Part shown: in pieces, positions 16,005-25,300 of the stretch
Position numbering within the stretch: position 1 is the first letter of the stretch
Layout of the letters: each line of letters starts with the position of its first letter
Assembly: GCA_003670925.1 (NCBI GenBank)
Contig: QWQG01000172.1
Span: 1 to 42,149 of the forward strand
From: Planctomycetota bacterium
GTDB lineage: Bacteria; Planctomycetota; Planctomycetia; Planctomycetales; Planctomycetaceae
Length of the DNA stretch: 42,149 bases
Direction of reading: 5' to 3'
Notes under the pieces: model-generated
Database searches by the model: none
What the model was told of the DNA's origin: nothing
The model's input: the letters and a program-made list of their open reading frames with translations, nothing else
Position numbers and translations under genes: made by a program

Positions 16005-17432
16005 ATGAGACTCCGCATCAGAACTTTGCTGCTGACGGTCGCTCTTTTGTGCTCCCTGACATCGACTGGCCGTGCTGGCATCTACTGCCCAATCCTGAAT
16101 CCGTTTTACTGGCTGTTCGGCGGTTGCGGTGGCTACGGCGGTGGAGACTATGGCTCCATGAACACTGGCCACAACTACGGTCATGGTCCCAATCCTTATG
16201 GTGTCAGCCGCTGTATTGATGACTGGCTCGGCTATGGCTATTTACGAAATCAAGAGGGAACCCTCGGGCATTATCCAGGTCGTCCGTTTTCGTGCTACAA
16301 CCCCGCCTTCCCGTGTCTGCTGAATCCGTGCTCTTGGTTTGCCTCCTGCCCCCTGTTCGCGCCCTCGGGACCGGCTTGCGGCTGGACATCTCCGATGGTG
16401 GCACCGCTCGCTCCCCAAATGCAGATGCCTTACCAAGCGCAGTGGCAAAATCAGGGACAGATGCCGCAGCCAAGCATGCTGAATCCTTACGATGGAAACT
16501 GCAATGATCCTTGCGGGTCACAATGCATGCCGCAGCCAATGATGCAGTATCAACCAGCCCAGATGCCGGTACCGACATGGCGTCCAATGACCGTCGACCG
16601 GGGCCATTGGCGTTGGCAAAGAGTCTGGGTTCCTCGTCCCCAGACCATGCTGGTTCCGCAAATGCAGTACGCCATGTCGCCACAAGCCATGCCGATGTTT
16701 CCGGATTCCATGATGCAGTCCGGCTGTGGTGATGATTGCGGCAGTGAATGCGGCTGCGGCGGAGACATGGCAAACATGCTGCCGGGTTCCGAGTACATGC
16801 CGGGAACTGAGATGATGCATGGAAACAGTTACCCGAACGTGAATTCAGGTTCAGGCTGCTGTGGCTCGGAGAGTGGACTTCCGCAATCGCGATCCGAGGC
16901 TGGTTTCCCTGTCCTGCCACAGAGCACCATGTTAATGTCGCCGAGGTCCATGCCGATGTCTGGGATGACGATGGGACAGCCGCCCAACATAGCGCCATAC
17001 ACTTCGATGAGTCGCTGGTACGCGCATCCTAGTTACTCGACCGCGGGAAACAATCTGAGCTACCGCCACGCACTGACGCAGCGTCCAGCTTACGGAAGCG
17101 GTATGTACCATCAGCCTTCATCTCGTCAGTTCGCCTACAACTCGGCAAGGATGTCTATGCCTCAAGCGACTGGTTGGCAGACTGTTCAGACGATGCCCCA
17201 ACAATTCCCAGGCATGCGGTCTCAACGAACCATGTCCCCGCAGATCGGCAGTCCAGTTTACGCTCACCCGATGGTTGCGGGAGACATCCACGGCGACCAC
17301 GAGTGGGGCGGACCAACCGCTGTACCAGTCGTCCTGAATTCGTTCAACGGACGGCCTCCCATTCAGCAAGCATCTTGGTCGCAGCCGACGCGAACCACAA
17401 GTACTCGACGGTATCCAAATTCCGTGCAGTGA
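16005..17432 (+). CDS. Secreted Met/Cys/Pro/Gln-rich low-complexity protein
   Basis: A 475-aa protein with a signal peptide (basic 'MRLRIR', hydrophobic 'TLLLTVALLCSLTS', likely cut near GRAG). The mature part opens with 'IYCPILNPFYWLFGG', then becomes low-complexity. It is very rich in Met, Pro, Gln and Gly, with cysteine clusters ('NCNDPCGSQC', 'SGCGDDCGSECGCGGD', 'GSGCCGSE') and a 'GHWRWQRVWVPRPQ' segment. No enzyme domain is seen. Exported Cys/Pro-rich proteins are typical of planctomycete envelopes; a disulfide-linked wall component or a metal-binding protein (many Met and Cys) are both possible. GAGGA sits 7 nt before the ATG. An intrinsic terminator follows 66 nt after the stop. Confidence 0.72.
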   Translation: MRLRIRTLLLTVALLCSLTSTGRAGIYCPILNPFYWLFGGCGGYGGGDYGSMNTGHNYGHGPNPYGVSRCIDDWLGYGYLRNQEGTLGHYPGRPFSCYNPAFPCLLNPCSWFASCPLFAPSGPACGWTSPMVAPLAPQMQMPYQAQWQNQGQMPQPSMLNPYDGNCNDPCGSQCMPQPMMQYQPAQMPVPTWRPMTVDRGHWRWQRVWVPRPQTMLVPQMQYAMSPQAMPMFPDSMMQSGCGDDCGSECGCGGDMANMLPGSEYMPGTEMMHGNSYPNVNSGSGCCGSESGLPQSRSEAGFPVLPQSTMLMSPRSMPMSGMTMGQPPNIAPYTSMSRWYAHPSYSTAGNNLSYRHALTQRPAYGSGMYHQPSSRQFAYNSARMSMPQATGWQTVQTMPQQFPGMRSQRTMSPQIGSPVYAHPMVAGDIHGDHEWGGPTAVPVVLNSFNGRPPIQQASWSQPTRTTSTRRYPNSVQ

Positions 17433-17497
17433 TCCCTCAGACAATCCGTTCAAACGGCGTGTGGTCAATTGGGCGACTCGGTCTGCTTTCTTGGAAC

Positions 17498-17535
17498 GGC
17501 TTGCCACGAGTGATCGTGGCAGGCCATTTTTGTTT
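17498..17535 (+). terminator. Intrinsic terminator of the secreted Met/Cys-rich gene
   Basis: A 12-bp stem (17498-17509 with 17514-17525, a single G-U pair, GTGA tetraloop) is followed after one A by TTTTTG. It is a classic rho-independent terminator 66 nt downstream of the stop codon. Confidence 0.85.
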
Positions 17536-17572
17536 GGCCTAGGACATGGATATAGTCTCCGAAAACACACGT

Positions 17573-17593
17573 CCACTCAACGCCATTGAGTGG
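17573..17593. repeat. Perfect inverted repeat
   Basis: CCACTCAA (17573-17580) and TTGAGTGG (17586-17593) flank a 5-nt loop CGCCA. There is no T-tract on either side, so it is not an obvious terminator. Confidence 0.5.
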
Positions 17594-17757
17594 CGAGTGG
17601 GATGCTCCGCGCGGGTTTGATTGCGATGTTTTGGTGTCGCCGAATTCGTCAGAATTTAGCAATGAATCCCCTGCACCTCCGAAATGCGAGCGCATCTGGT
17701 CACACGCCACGTGAACCCCACGCGGCACAAATTTCAGTGGCAGTGGGACCACGGAAC

Positions 17758-17779
17758 CTCAAGCGGCGGGGCCGCTGAG
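17758..17779 (-). terminator. Hairpin just past the SDR stop (possible terminator)
   Basis: On the minus strand CTCAGCGGC pairs with GCCGCTTGAG around a 3-nt loop: nine pairs with one bulged T. It begins right after the SDR stop codon. There is no T-tract, so it could be an mRNA 3' end stabiliser instead. Confidence 0.3.
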
Positions 17780-18586
17780 TTACATCGGTAGGTTCATCCA
17801 TTCTGGTGGTGGATCTGGTTGTTGCCAGATGCTCATGCCGCCATCGATTAGGAGCATTTGACCATGGATATGCTCAGCCGCATCGCTCAAAAGGAACACG
17901 GCGGCGCCCCGGCAGGCTTCAGCACCCGGGACAACTCCGTTTGGCGTATGCAATTCCATCCACTGCCGCGCGCGAGGATTTTGCAGAGCAGGCTCGGTAA
18001 GCGGTGTGCGGATCAGGCCGGGGGCCATGCCGTTGACCCGAATGTTGTAAGGTGCCAGCGCTACGCAGAGCGAACGAGTCATGGCGTCGATTGCGCCTTT
18101 TGATGTGTCATAGGCCACATGCGTCGGCTCTGACAGGCAACCGTTGATAGAACCGATGAGCAGAATCCTGCCGCGAATGCCACGCTCTACCCAGAATCTC
18201 GCGAAGTGTTGGATCAGCACGTACTGGGAATATACGTTGAGCTTCAACGTACGATCAAAAACTTGAAAATCCATTTCCAGAAACGGCTTGTCAATAAATG
18301 TCCCGGCATTACAGACCAAGGTGTCGATGTTTGGATTCAGCCGGAGGGCTTCTGATGCCACGTGCAGTGGCCCCTGCGGCATTGGATCCGCAAGATCACC
18401 GATGACCACCTGAACAGTCGCTGGCAATTGATTTTGCAAACGAGCATCGCGGAATGCATCTCCGTCAGTTCGTCTCCCATGGAGGATCACACTGGCCCCG
18501 GCCTCGTGCAGGGCTTTGGCGATCTCGAGACCAATCCCCTGCGTACTTCCCGTAATAAGGGCATGTCGTTTGCTGAGTGCCAACAT
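17780..18586 (-). CDS. SDR-family oxidoreductase
   Basis: A 268-aa classical short-chain dehydrogenase/reductase. Motifs, numbered from ATG 18586, are the cofactor loop 'TGSTQGIG' (13-20), 'CNAG' (about 92-95, the NNAG motif), N117, S146 in 'LIGSINGC', and the catalytic Y159 and K163 in 'YDTSK'. 'HGRR' after the second strand suggests NADP(H). The C-terminal 'LLIDGGMSI' closes the core, followed by a short Trp/Pro-rich tail. The substrate is unknown. The frame also opens at a TTG (18592) overlapping the upstream 4Fe-4S gene stop as TTGA. Either way the two genes are translationally adjacent and likely one operon. Confidence 0.85.
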   Translation of the reverse strand: MLALSKRHALITGSTQGIGLEIAKALHEAGASVILHGRRTDGDAFRDARLQNQLPATVQVVIGDLADPMPQGPLHVASEALRLNPNIDTLVCNAGTFIDKPFLEMDFQVFDRTLKLNVYSQYVLIQHFARFWVERGIRGRILLIGSINGCLSEPTHVAYDTSKGAIDAMTRSLCVALAPYNIRVNGMAPGLIRTPLTEPALQNPRARQWMELHTPNGVVPGAEACRGAAVFLLSDAAEHIHGQMLLIDGGMSIWQQPDPPPEWMNLPM

Positions 18587-18588
18587 AT

Positions 18589-19389
18589 TCAATCCATGAA
18601 GATGCGTTGGTAATCACGAAACATGCAATCAAGTAAATCACGACCTTCGTCAGTGGCCTGATAACGCACAAAACCTTCGCCGGTTTCCGCATCCGCCTTC
18701 ACGATTCTGACATTGTCATCGTCGCTGTACATCCACGCATCTTCCTGTAGGAGACGGAAAATTTTATGGAGAGATTCTTCTGCCGCGGGAAGGAAAACTT
18801 CGCCGTCAAGAAATAACTGGTAACCATACTCTTCCAGTTTTGGCCATGGAAGTGCATTACCCGATCCACGGTAATAAGGTTCCAGAATCGATTGTGCATC
18901 CGGCTTGACGTTCGGGTTGTGCAGCATGTCGATCGCATTCCACGGACAGATCGTCAGCTGGTATAAGTCGCTACTGTCGTTCGGCGATCGATAACACATC
19001 TGGCAGCCGATACAGCGACTCGTATCGATCTGATGATAACTTTCAGACGGTACTGGGCTGACGACTTCATAGATACAATCGACAGGGCATACGGTTGCAC
19101 AGGAATTGCAGGACGTACAACTGTCCTTATTGATCACGTTAAGGTAACGAGTTTCTTTTTTTCGATCCGCCTCGCGGGTTCGAAAATAGTCCGTCATTGA
19201 GATAGTCATCGGATCGTAACTGCCTGTAAGTATTCGTGCGATCCCGCGAATGATGTCAGCGGTTGCAAAATCGTATCGCCCGTTTGGCTCTCCGGCAGTG
19301 AAGATCGTCCATTTTGACTGTCTAGCCGCATGATTTCCTGCCTCTGGGAAGAACACACACTGTCGAAAAACATCATGCTGGCACCTCAC
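18589..19389 (-). CDS. 4Fe-4S dicluster protein with an unusual spaced second cluster motif
   Basis: A 266-aa soluble iron-sulfur protein. The first cluster motif is canonical (C-x2-C-x2-C-x3-C, 'CTSCNSCATVCPVDC', about 90-104). The second is stretched: 'CIGCQMC' followed by a 14-residue insert and then 'CPWNAI'. The C-terminal half (about 150-266) has no Cys motif and reads as a separate domain ('ESLHKIFRLLQEDAWM', 'FVRYQATDEGRDLLDCMFRDYQ'). Long-spaced clusters occur in ferredoxin-like electron carriers with altered potentials. The partner is probably the SDR encoded immediately downstream, but this is inferred. The start GTG 19389 is uncertain; an internal ATG near 'MTISMTDYF' would drop about 60 residues that look coding. 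Confidence 0.7.
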   Translation of the reverse strand: MRCQHDVFRQCVFFPEAGNHAARQSKWTIFTAGEPNGRYDFATADIIRGIARILTGSYDPMTISMTDYFRTREADRKKETRYLNVINKDSCTSCNSCATVCPVDCIYEVVSPVPSESYHQIDTSRCIGCQMCYRSPNDSSDLYQLTICPWNAIDMLHNPNVKPDAQSILEPYYRGSGNALPWPKLEEYGYQLFLDGEVFLPAAEESLHKIFRLLQEDAWMYSDDDNVRIVKADAETGEGFVRYQATDEGRDLLDCMFRDYQRIFMD

Positions 19390-19612
19390 ATCGGCAAAAA
19401 ACGCCGCTCAGGTCATCTGTGACTCAAGGATTTCGCCGCGATCCCAATTGGAGCGATCTTCACCGTAGACGCGTTTCTAGAAGTGTGTTAACTTCCGAGA
19501 CCCTTGACGTCGAAGCCAGCAGATGGCTTGGTCAAAGTTGAAAGCGAAACTCGCTCAAAACTCTGATCTGACGTTTGTGATTTTTTTCGTTCTATTCGGC
19601 ATGGAGGCCGCA

Positions 19613-20176
19613 ATGGGATTGAAGCGCACAAGTCAGCAAATAGCTGTTACGAACAACGTTCCTGCGATTGATGCATCGCGTACGCAGATTCGTTGGTTGA
19701 TCCGTCGTGATATGGATGAAGTGCTGTCGATAGAACACGGCAGCTTTCAGTTTCCGTGGACAGAGGAAGAATTCCTCTGCTGTCTACGGCAACGCAACTG
19801 TATCGGGACGGTTGCCGAACTGGATCACAAAATTGTTGGATTCATGATCTATGAACTCCACAAATCCATGCTGCGGATCCTTAACTTTGCGGTCGCTCCG
19901 GATGCTCGTCGCCACGGCATTGGACGCCAAATGGTTCAACGGCTCGTCGACAAACTTTCGCAACAACGCCGGCGGGAGATCGTGCTCGAGGTGCGGGAGA
20001 CGAACGTGCCTGCTCAGTTGTTCTTCGGACACAACGGCTTTCGCGCGATTACAGTCCTGCGGCAACACTACAATGACACCTGCGAAGACGCTTACTACAT
20101 GCGGTACTGTCTGACTGAAGATGCCACGATTCCGTTTGTCCCGCACAACCGCATTTCGGAATACGACGCGGCTTGA
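19613..20176 (+). CDS. rimI: Ribosomal protein S18-alanine N-acetyltransferase RimI-like
   Basis: A 187-aa GNAT acetyltransferase. It shows 'FQFPWTEEEF' (the RimI-typical region after the first helix), 'NFAVAPDARRHGIGRQMV' carrying the acetyl-CoA-binding R-x-x-G-x-G, and 'LEVRETNVPAQLFFGHNGF' (the 'E-V-R-x-x-N' signature of RimI). RimI acetylates the N-terminal Ala of ribosomal protein S18, though relatives have other targets. ATG 19613 was chosen because a perfect GGAGG (19603-19607) lies 5 nt before it. The frame extends to 19523 but that part is hydrophobic and non-conserved. A short C-terminal extension follows the GNAT fold. A strong terminator lies about 60 nt downstream. Confidence 0.8.
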   Translation: MGLKRTSQQIAVTNNVPAIDASRTQIRWLIRRDMDEVLSIEHGSFQFPWTEEEFLCCLRQRNCIGTVAELDHKIVGFMIYELHKSMLRILNFAVAPDARRHGIGRQMVQRLVDKLSQQRRREIVLEVRETNVPAQLFFGHNGFRAITVLRQHYNDTCEDAYYMRYCLTEDATIPFVPHNRISEYDAA

Positions 20177-20234
20177 CCCCGGGGGCGCTCGACCATCAGT
20201 CCGCTAGCCTTCCGAATCCGAAAACTTTGACGAG

Positions 20235-20268
20235 ACCTGCCCGAAGCTTTTTCGAGCAGGTTTTTTTA
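20235..20268 (+). terminator. Intrinsic terminator of rimI
   Basis: ACCTGC (20235-20240) pairs with GCAGGT (20256-20261). The stem is extended inside by CGAA/TTCG after one mismatch, and a run of seven T follows. It lies about 60 nt past the rimI stop. Confidence 0.85.
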
Positions 20269-20373
20269 TCAGCCGAACGTCATGCGACTTTCGTGGGAGT
20301 GGACCGGTTTTACCGAGCTTGCTTTTTAACCACGATTGGCAGCAGTCCACAATCGTGTTGGGAACGGTAGCCC

Positions 20374-20402
20374 CAAGAAAAGCGGTGAACCAGTCACCGC
20401 AC
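20374..20402 (-). terminator. Intrinsic terminator of the sulfite reductase gene
   Basis: Read leftwards, GCGGTGA (20400-20394) and TCACCGC (20388-20382) form a perfect 7-bp stem with a 5-nt loop, followed by TTTTCTT. It sits about 25 nt past the stop at 20426 and faces the rimI terminator. Confidence 0.75.
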
Positions 20403-20425
20403 TTCAACAAGCAATCTCCTCGTAT

Positions 20426-22126
20426 TTACGCCGGGTATGCTTCCAGAGCTTCCTGACCTTTACGAGTGCAGAAATCGCCAAAGGATTCAGGGCCTTTGCG
20501 GTCAGTCTTATAAGCTATGAGCAGGGGCACCAGTGTCGGCACGATGTCTTCCATCGGCAGCATATCCTTGTAGATAAATCCGAGGCGAGTGCCTTCGGGG
20601 TTGCCACCGAGGAACATCGTGTATTTGCCCACGGCCTTGCCCACGAGCCCAATATCTGGGGTATAAGGCCGAGCGCACCCATTTGGGCATCCTGTCATGT
20701 GCACGGCAATTTTATCAGACTGCATGCCGAGCCGTGCAATTTCTTGATCGAGGTCATCAATAATCCCCGGCAGTGCGCGCTCGGCTTCGGTAATCGATAA
20801 GCCACAAGTCGGAAAGGCGGGACAAGCGATGGCGTAGCGTCGTAACAGCGATAATTCTTCGGCATTCTTCATGCCGTGCTCAGCCATGATGCGATTGATT
20901 TCAGCCTTATCATGCGGATCAATGTTGCACAGAATGACGCTCTGCAACGCTGTCAGCCGCGTCTCCATCCCGAATCGCCGCAGCAGGACTCGGAGGCCAG
21001 TTTTGATTTGTAATGTGCCTTCGTCCTTAATTCGGCCGTTCTCGATGTTGACACCCAAAAATAATTTCCCATCTCCCTGTTCGTGCCAGCCAATGTGATC
21101 ATCGACGCCAGTGACCTCCGCCGGATGTGGATCAGGCAGTCCCTTGCCGTAATATTGTTCGACCATCGCCCGGAATTTCGGAACTCCCCAGTCGGCGATC
21201 AAATATTTCAATCTCGCAATCTTACGGTCCTCGCGATTTCCGAAGTCCCGTTGCACCTTCACCACGGCTTCGCTGACCGCCACGACCTGATCCGCCGCTG
21301 CGTACGCAATCCGATGAGCCAGGGCAGGGAACGTTTTTTCGGCGCTCGGTGTGCGGCCCATACCTCCACCAGCGAGGACATTGTAGCCTACGATCGATCC
21401 ATCTTCGACGATCGCCATCAAGCCAAGATCCTGTGTGTACAAGTCAACGCAGTTGTCTTCTGGCAGAGCTATCCCCATCTTGAATTTGCGGGGTAAGTAA
21501 CGAACACCATAAATCGGCTCTTCGACAGGTTTGAATTCGGTCGTATCGACTTCTTCGCCATTTTCATCTTTCAGCCACAGGTCATAGTAGGCTCTAGTGC
21601 GTGGCTTAAAGTGTTCGGCCAACTCCTGTGATAATGCCTGCATTTGTTCGTAAACTTTGGTCTTGTACGGAGCCGGACAGGCCATCACATTCCGATTGAC
21701 GTCTCCACAGGCAGCCAGCGTTGTAAGCTTTGATTCGTTGATGGCACGAATGGCCTCCCGCAGATCGCCTTTCAACACGCCATGCAACTGGAATCCTTGG
21801 CGACTGGTGATTCGCAATGTGCCATTGGCCAGTTTTTCACACAAATCCAACTCGGCCAAGAATTGAGCCGCAGTGACTCTCCCACCCGGGATCCGCGTCC
21901 GTACCATGCACGAGTAATGCTTGCCTAAGAGTTTGCCGTCTGTGCCCTTCGCCTTTCGAGTATCACGATCATCCTGCAGATACGAACCGTGATGTTTCAA
22001 CAGCGTGGCTGCATCGTCCGAAAACTCGGGCTTGTCATTCTGGATTTCTTCGCCGAGTGTGCCGCGCAACTGGTGAGACGCGGCTTTGAGCAGTTCAACT
22101 TTGCTGAGTTTTTGTTCTGCAGACAT
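20426..22126 (-). CDS. Assimilatory sulfite reductase hemoprotein (siroheme/4Fe-4S; nitrite/sulfite reductase family)
   Basis: A 566-aa siroheme enzyme that reduces sulfite to sulfide with six electrons. Two homologous halves are visible. Motifs include 'LRITSRQGFQLHGV', 'GDVNRNVMACPAP', and the cluster/siroheme cysteines C435 and C441 ('CPAFPTC') and about C480 and C484 ('GCPNGC'). After the last pair, 'ARPYTPDIGLVGKAVGKY' and 'LGGNPEGTRLG' are more like sulfite than nitrite reductase. Electron donor (ferredoxin or CysJ) is not encoded nearby. ATG 22126 ('MSAEQKLSK') fits family N-termini; the frame runs open to 22450 but that 108-residue stretch is unlike any sulfite reductase. It is divergent from the 1156-aa gene across a 266-nt gap. 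Confidence 0.9.
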   Translation of the reverse strand: MSAEQKLSKVELLKAASHQLRGTLGEEIQNDKPEFSDDAATLLKHHGSYLQDDRDTRKAKGTDGKLLGKHYSCMVRTRIPGGRVTAAQFLAELDLCEKLANGTLRITSRQGFQLHGVLKGDLREAIRAINESKLTTLAACGDVNRNVMACPAPYKTKVYEQMQALSQELAEHFKPRTRAYYDLWLKDENGEEVDTTEFKPVEEPIYGVRYLPRKFKMGIALPEDNCVDLYTQDLGLMAIVEDGSIVGYNVLAGGGMGRTPSAEKTFPALAHRIAYAAADQVVAVSEAVVKVQRDFGNREDRKIARLKYLIADWGVPKFRAMVEQYYGKGLPDPHPAEVTGVDDHIGWHEQGDGKLFLGVNIENGRIKDEGTLQIKTGLRVLLRRFGMETRLTALQSVILCNIDPHDKAEINRIMAEHGMKNAEELSLLRRYAIACPAFPTCGLSITEAERALPGIIDDLDQEIARLGMQSDKIAVHMTGCPNGCARPYTPDIGLVGKAVGKYTMFLGGNPEGTRLGFIYKDMLPMEDIVPTLVPLLIAYKTDRKGPESFGDFCTRKGQEALEAYPA

Positions 22127-22195
22127 CTGAATGCGGTTCCGGTACACAAAAATAAGGGGAAATCTGAGCCCGTAATCTGACACCACTAGCGTTCG

Positions 22196-22201
22196 AGTAT
22201 A
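22196..22201 (-). promoter_or_regulatory. Possible -10 box of the sulfite reductase gene
   Basis: TATACT on the minus strand, about 70 nt upstream of ATG 22126. Only a poor -35 match lies at the right distance, so this is tentative. The 266-nt gap must also carry the promoter of the rightward gene, which I could not locate. Confidence 0.3.
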
Positions 22202-22392
22202 AGACGAGTCGTTTTCCTTGAACAGCCGTGCGGAGGTGAACGTTCTCGACAGACGGAAATCAGCCTGCACCTGAGAAAATTCCGGTTCAGCAGATTCACA
22301 GCGAATGCCACGATGTGCTGAAATCCGTGCACTTGTGTCAACCGACGGAAAGGTTTGCACTGTGTTTAGGAAGCTACGTGGGGTGTAACGCA

Positions 22393-25300
22393 ATGTCTTG
22401 GCGCGATCTGGAAGAATCCATTGGTTTCGTAGTCCAACAGTCCGGAGCACAGAAAAAGGAATCTCGAGACAGCATTACCCGCTACATCGTGCTCAAGCTG
22501 ATTGCAAACGGGCTACCGATTCCGAAGTGCTTCGAGGACCACGACCGGCTCGGCGCGCCACGGTTGCTTAGCACCTACCACCATCGACTCAAGCGACTCG
22601 ATTCGATCCACTGCCCTGTGGACGCGCGCATCGAGGCGTTTCTGCGGCGATACTTCGATCGGGTCAAGGGGTGCAGCGGGTTACGGCTACCGGACCTGAC
22701 GGTGATTCTGGACCGACATGGAATCGCACGTGAGTTGTCACTCCCGCACAATGGCGACGAGTATCAGAACGAATTTGGCGCATCTTATCGTGTCCGAAAC
22801 GGGGTCCTGCACAATCCGGCAAATGATCGCCGCACGACTGAAGGCACGTTCCACATTACCGAAGGTGGCTTGCCAATTCCCCGTGACAAAAAAGTCGTTC
22901 CAAAAGCCACATTCGCGGCGCTCTTTAGACACGCGATGAATCCACCTGACAGCCTGTTGCAATTGCCATTTACGCATTCCGAAGCCAATCCAGCCAGTGC
23001 TTTTGTCTCGTTACTCATTCGCCCAATTCTGTGTCCTGAAGTCGCAGGCTATTGTCCGCAGCAGTCGATGGAGATTCGCCTCTTCGTCCCAGGAGCACTG
23101 GTCAGTAATCTGGACTTTGTCGAATCCATTTTTGGCAACGCAGGCGATCCCTTTCTACCGGCTCACGATGCGGCTCTGGATGTAGAGCAATGGAGCGGGC
23201 ATACGGGCTGTGTAATTCTGGCTCCGCATCTGGTCGGAGTTACCAAAAAAGATGTTGGTCTGCCGTCGCATGAAGAAGCCAGCGAGCGTCAGCGGGAAGA
23301 CGGCATGTGCTGGAAATCTGAAGATGAGAAGTACAACGATGGTGTTCCGTTTAAGCTAACCTGTCGCGACGAAGAGGGCGTAATTGTCACGTTGATTGCC
23401 GATAATTATTACGGTTACTGTAAGAAGGAAGTCAAGACTCAACTCAGTTATGCGGCCAATCTTGGCGGGCAGGTCGAGGAAGAACATGCGGGGGGGGCGA
23501 TGGCGTTTGCCAGTTTTAATCTGGGCGAGGAATTCTCGGCGGACAGCAGACGCTACAACAATCGGACATTTGCGGATGTTGCTCGGGATTATGCAGCAAT
23601 TATGCATGTGCAGCCAGAAGGCTACGCGATCGATGCCACACATCCGAACGTGATTTATGTCGCTGAAAATGCACGCTTCACCGTCGCCGATCAGCGGATT
23701 ACGTGGCATTCCAGCAGCGGCATGCATAGCATCCCACTGCGTCTTGGCTACATTTATATCACCCCCTCCGGCTACAAAGTACGGTTGGAGAAGCACCCCG
23801 CGGCACCATCTTGGCGACTCATCGGAACATTGTTCGAAGGTGTTCTTTGTCACAAACCCTGTACTGTGAGCGGTGGTGGCAAAAGTGAAATCAGCAAGTC
23901 GATTGCTGACTATCTCCTGCACGGCCCAGTCTTTGTAGCCGATGCCGAAAATGATCTGAATCTGATTCAGCAGATCTTCGATCGCAATTATGCCGATCGC
24001 TGGAACGCCACTGGAAGTGTGCAACCGGATTATGTGAAGAAGGCAACTCGCAAGGTCCTCGAGAGTACCAGATCGCTCGGCAGCGTCATTAAGCTGCTGA
24101 CACCATCTAGCGACTACACTGACGCATACAACGAATGGCTGGAACAGATTCCTGATCATATCTACGCGATCGTGTTTATCATTAAACGGATGCACACCGG
24201 TGCTCCGGACGAATGGCGGCGGCATTTTTCCGTAGACATAGTGAATGGTCATCCTGGCCATGAACTCAAATATGGCGACCGAAAATTGGTTGGCACATAC
24301 TTGCGGGTCGGGTTATTTGGCGAAAGCACGTGGAGGACTTACAAGTTGCGTCAGGACTTTGCGCCGGCTCAAAAAGTTCAGACAGAAGATGACATCACCG
24401 CGTCGGTAATCGTCCCCCGCCGCGCGCTGCAGTATTTGGGAAATGTGGTGACGGAAGAAACCAGTTACAAGTTTGTCCAAAACTGTGAATATCGGCTCTT
24501 CCAACGTCCCGATGATGCCGTGCATCGCGGTCTCGATAAGCAGACGGAAGCCGATCTTGCGAGGTCGGACAACTTCATTGTTAACTTTGAACCCTTGTCG
24601 CGAAAACGTGTCGACGAGATCTGCGACCGCCCTGTCGATTTGAGCCAGTTTACAAACCCGATGCAGCATCTGCTCCACGAAATGCAGCAGGCCGACGATA
24701 GCTACGTTGTGTGTTCCAATACACCGCGAATGGTGAATGGCGAACCGAGTCGCAATCCCCGATACCTGCAACCTCGACCGAGCCTGATTGATCCTGTGAA
24801 TCAGTATGTCGGTGAGATGGGAATTCGGCTTTCCCGCGCGGTCCCGGTCGATAAAGCTGTACACACTCCGGTGCAAGCAATCCTGATCGGCCGCCGCAAT
24901 AATCCGCCTGAACCTGCGCGAGGAATCCGCGCCCTGTCAGTCTACAATCCAATTCACTATCAGGAGTTGCCCGAACTTTTCATGGATTTTGTGAGTGCGC
25001 TCACAGGCAAAAGTCCCTCTACAACCGGTGCCGGCAGTGAAGGTGCGTTGACGAAAGGACCCTTCAATTGTTTGCGTCCGATCACCGATTTGAACAACGC
25101 TCTTGTGAGCTACATTCTTACGGGGCTGGCGGGATTTTCGACGCCGGCTGGACACATTGGCAGTCGCGTCCGCGTCGATCATGATATCAGCCTGCTGATT
25201 CCGGAAATCTGGTGTCGCCTGAGTCCTCAAGAGAGGTCTCCGGAATTCCTGATTGCTGAACAATTACTGGAAAAGATGGAAGACTATGAATTTGGTGCTA

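Larger units (their letters stand above)
17433..17779. other. Convergent intergenic region with several hairpins
   Basis: No gene is seen. It lies between the secreted protein (plus) and the SDR (minus). It contains a strong terminator (17498-17535), a perfect 8-bp inverted repeat (17573-17593), and a hairpin just beyond the SDR stop (17758-17779). The arms AGGCC/GGCCT (17521-17525, 17536-17540) also offer an alternative pairing across the terminator T-tract. Confidence 0.55.

Noticed and set aside
16204-16998. A 264-codon minus-strand frame opposite the Met/Cys-rich gene
   Set aside because: The plus-strand protein has a signal peptide, ribosome site and terminator; the antisense frame reflects compositional bias.
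22127-22450. A 108-residue N-terminal extension of the sulfite reductase
   Set aside because: The extension is unlike the family, lies in the divergent promoter region, and ATG 22126 gives a standard N-terminus.
23356-24261. A 301-codon open frame on the minus strand inside the PEPCK-like gene
   Set aside because: It is fully antisense to a conserved long coding region, has no ribosome site and no recognisable protein features.
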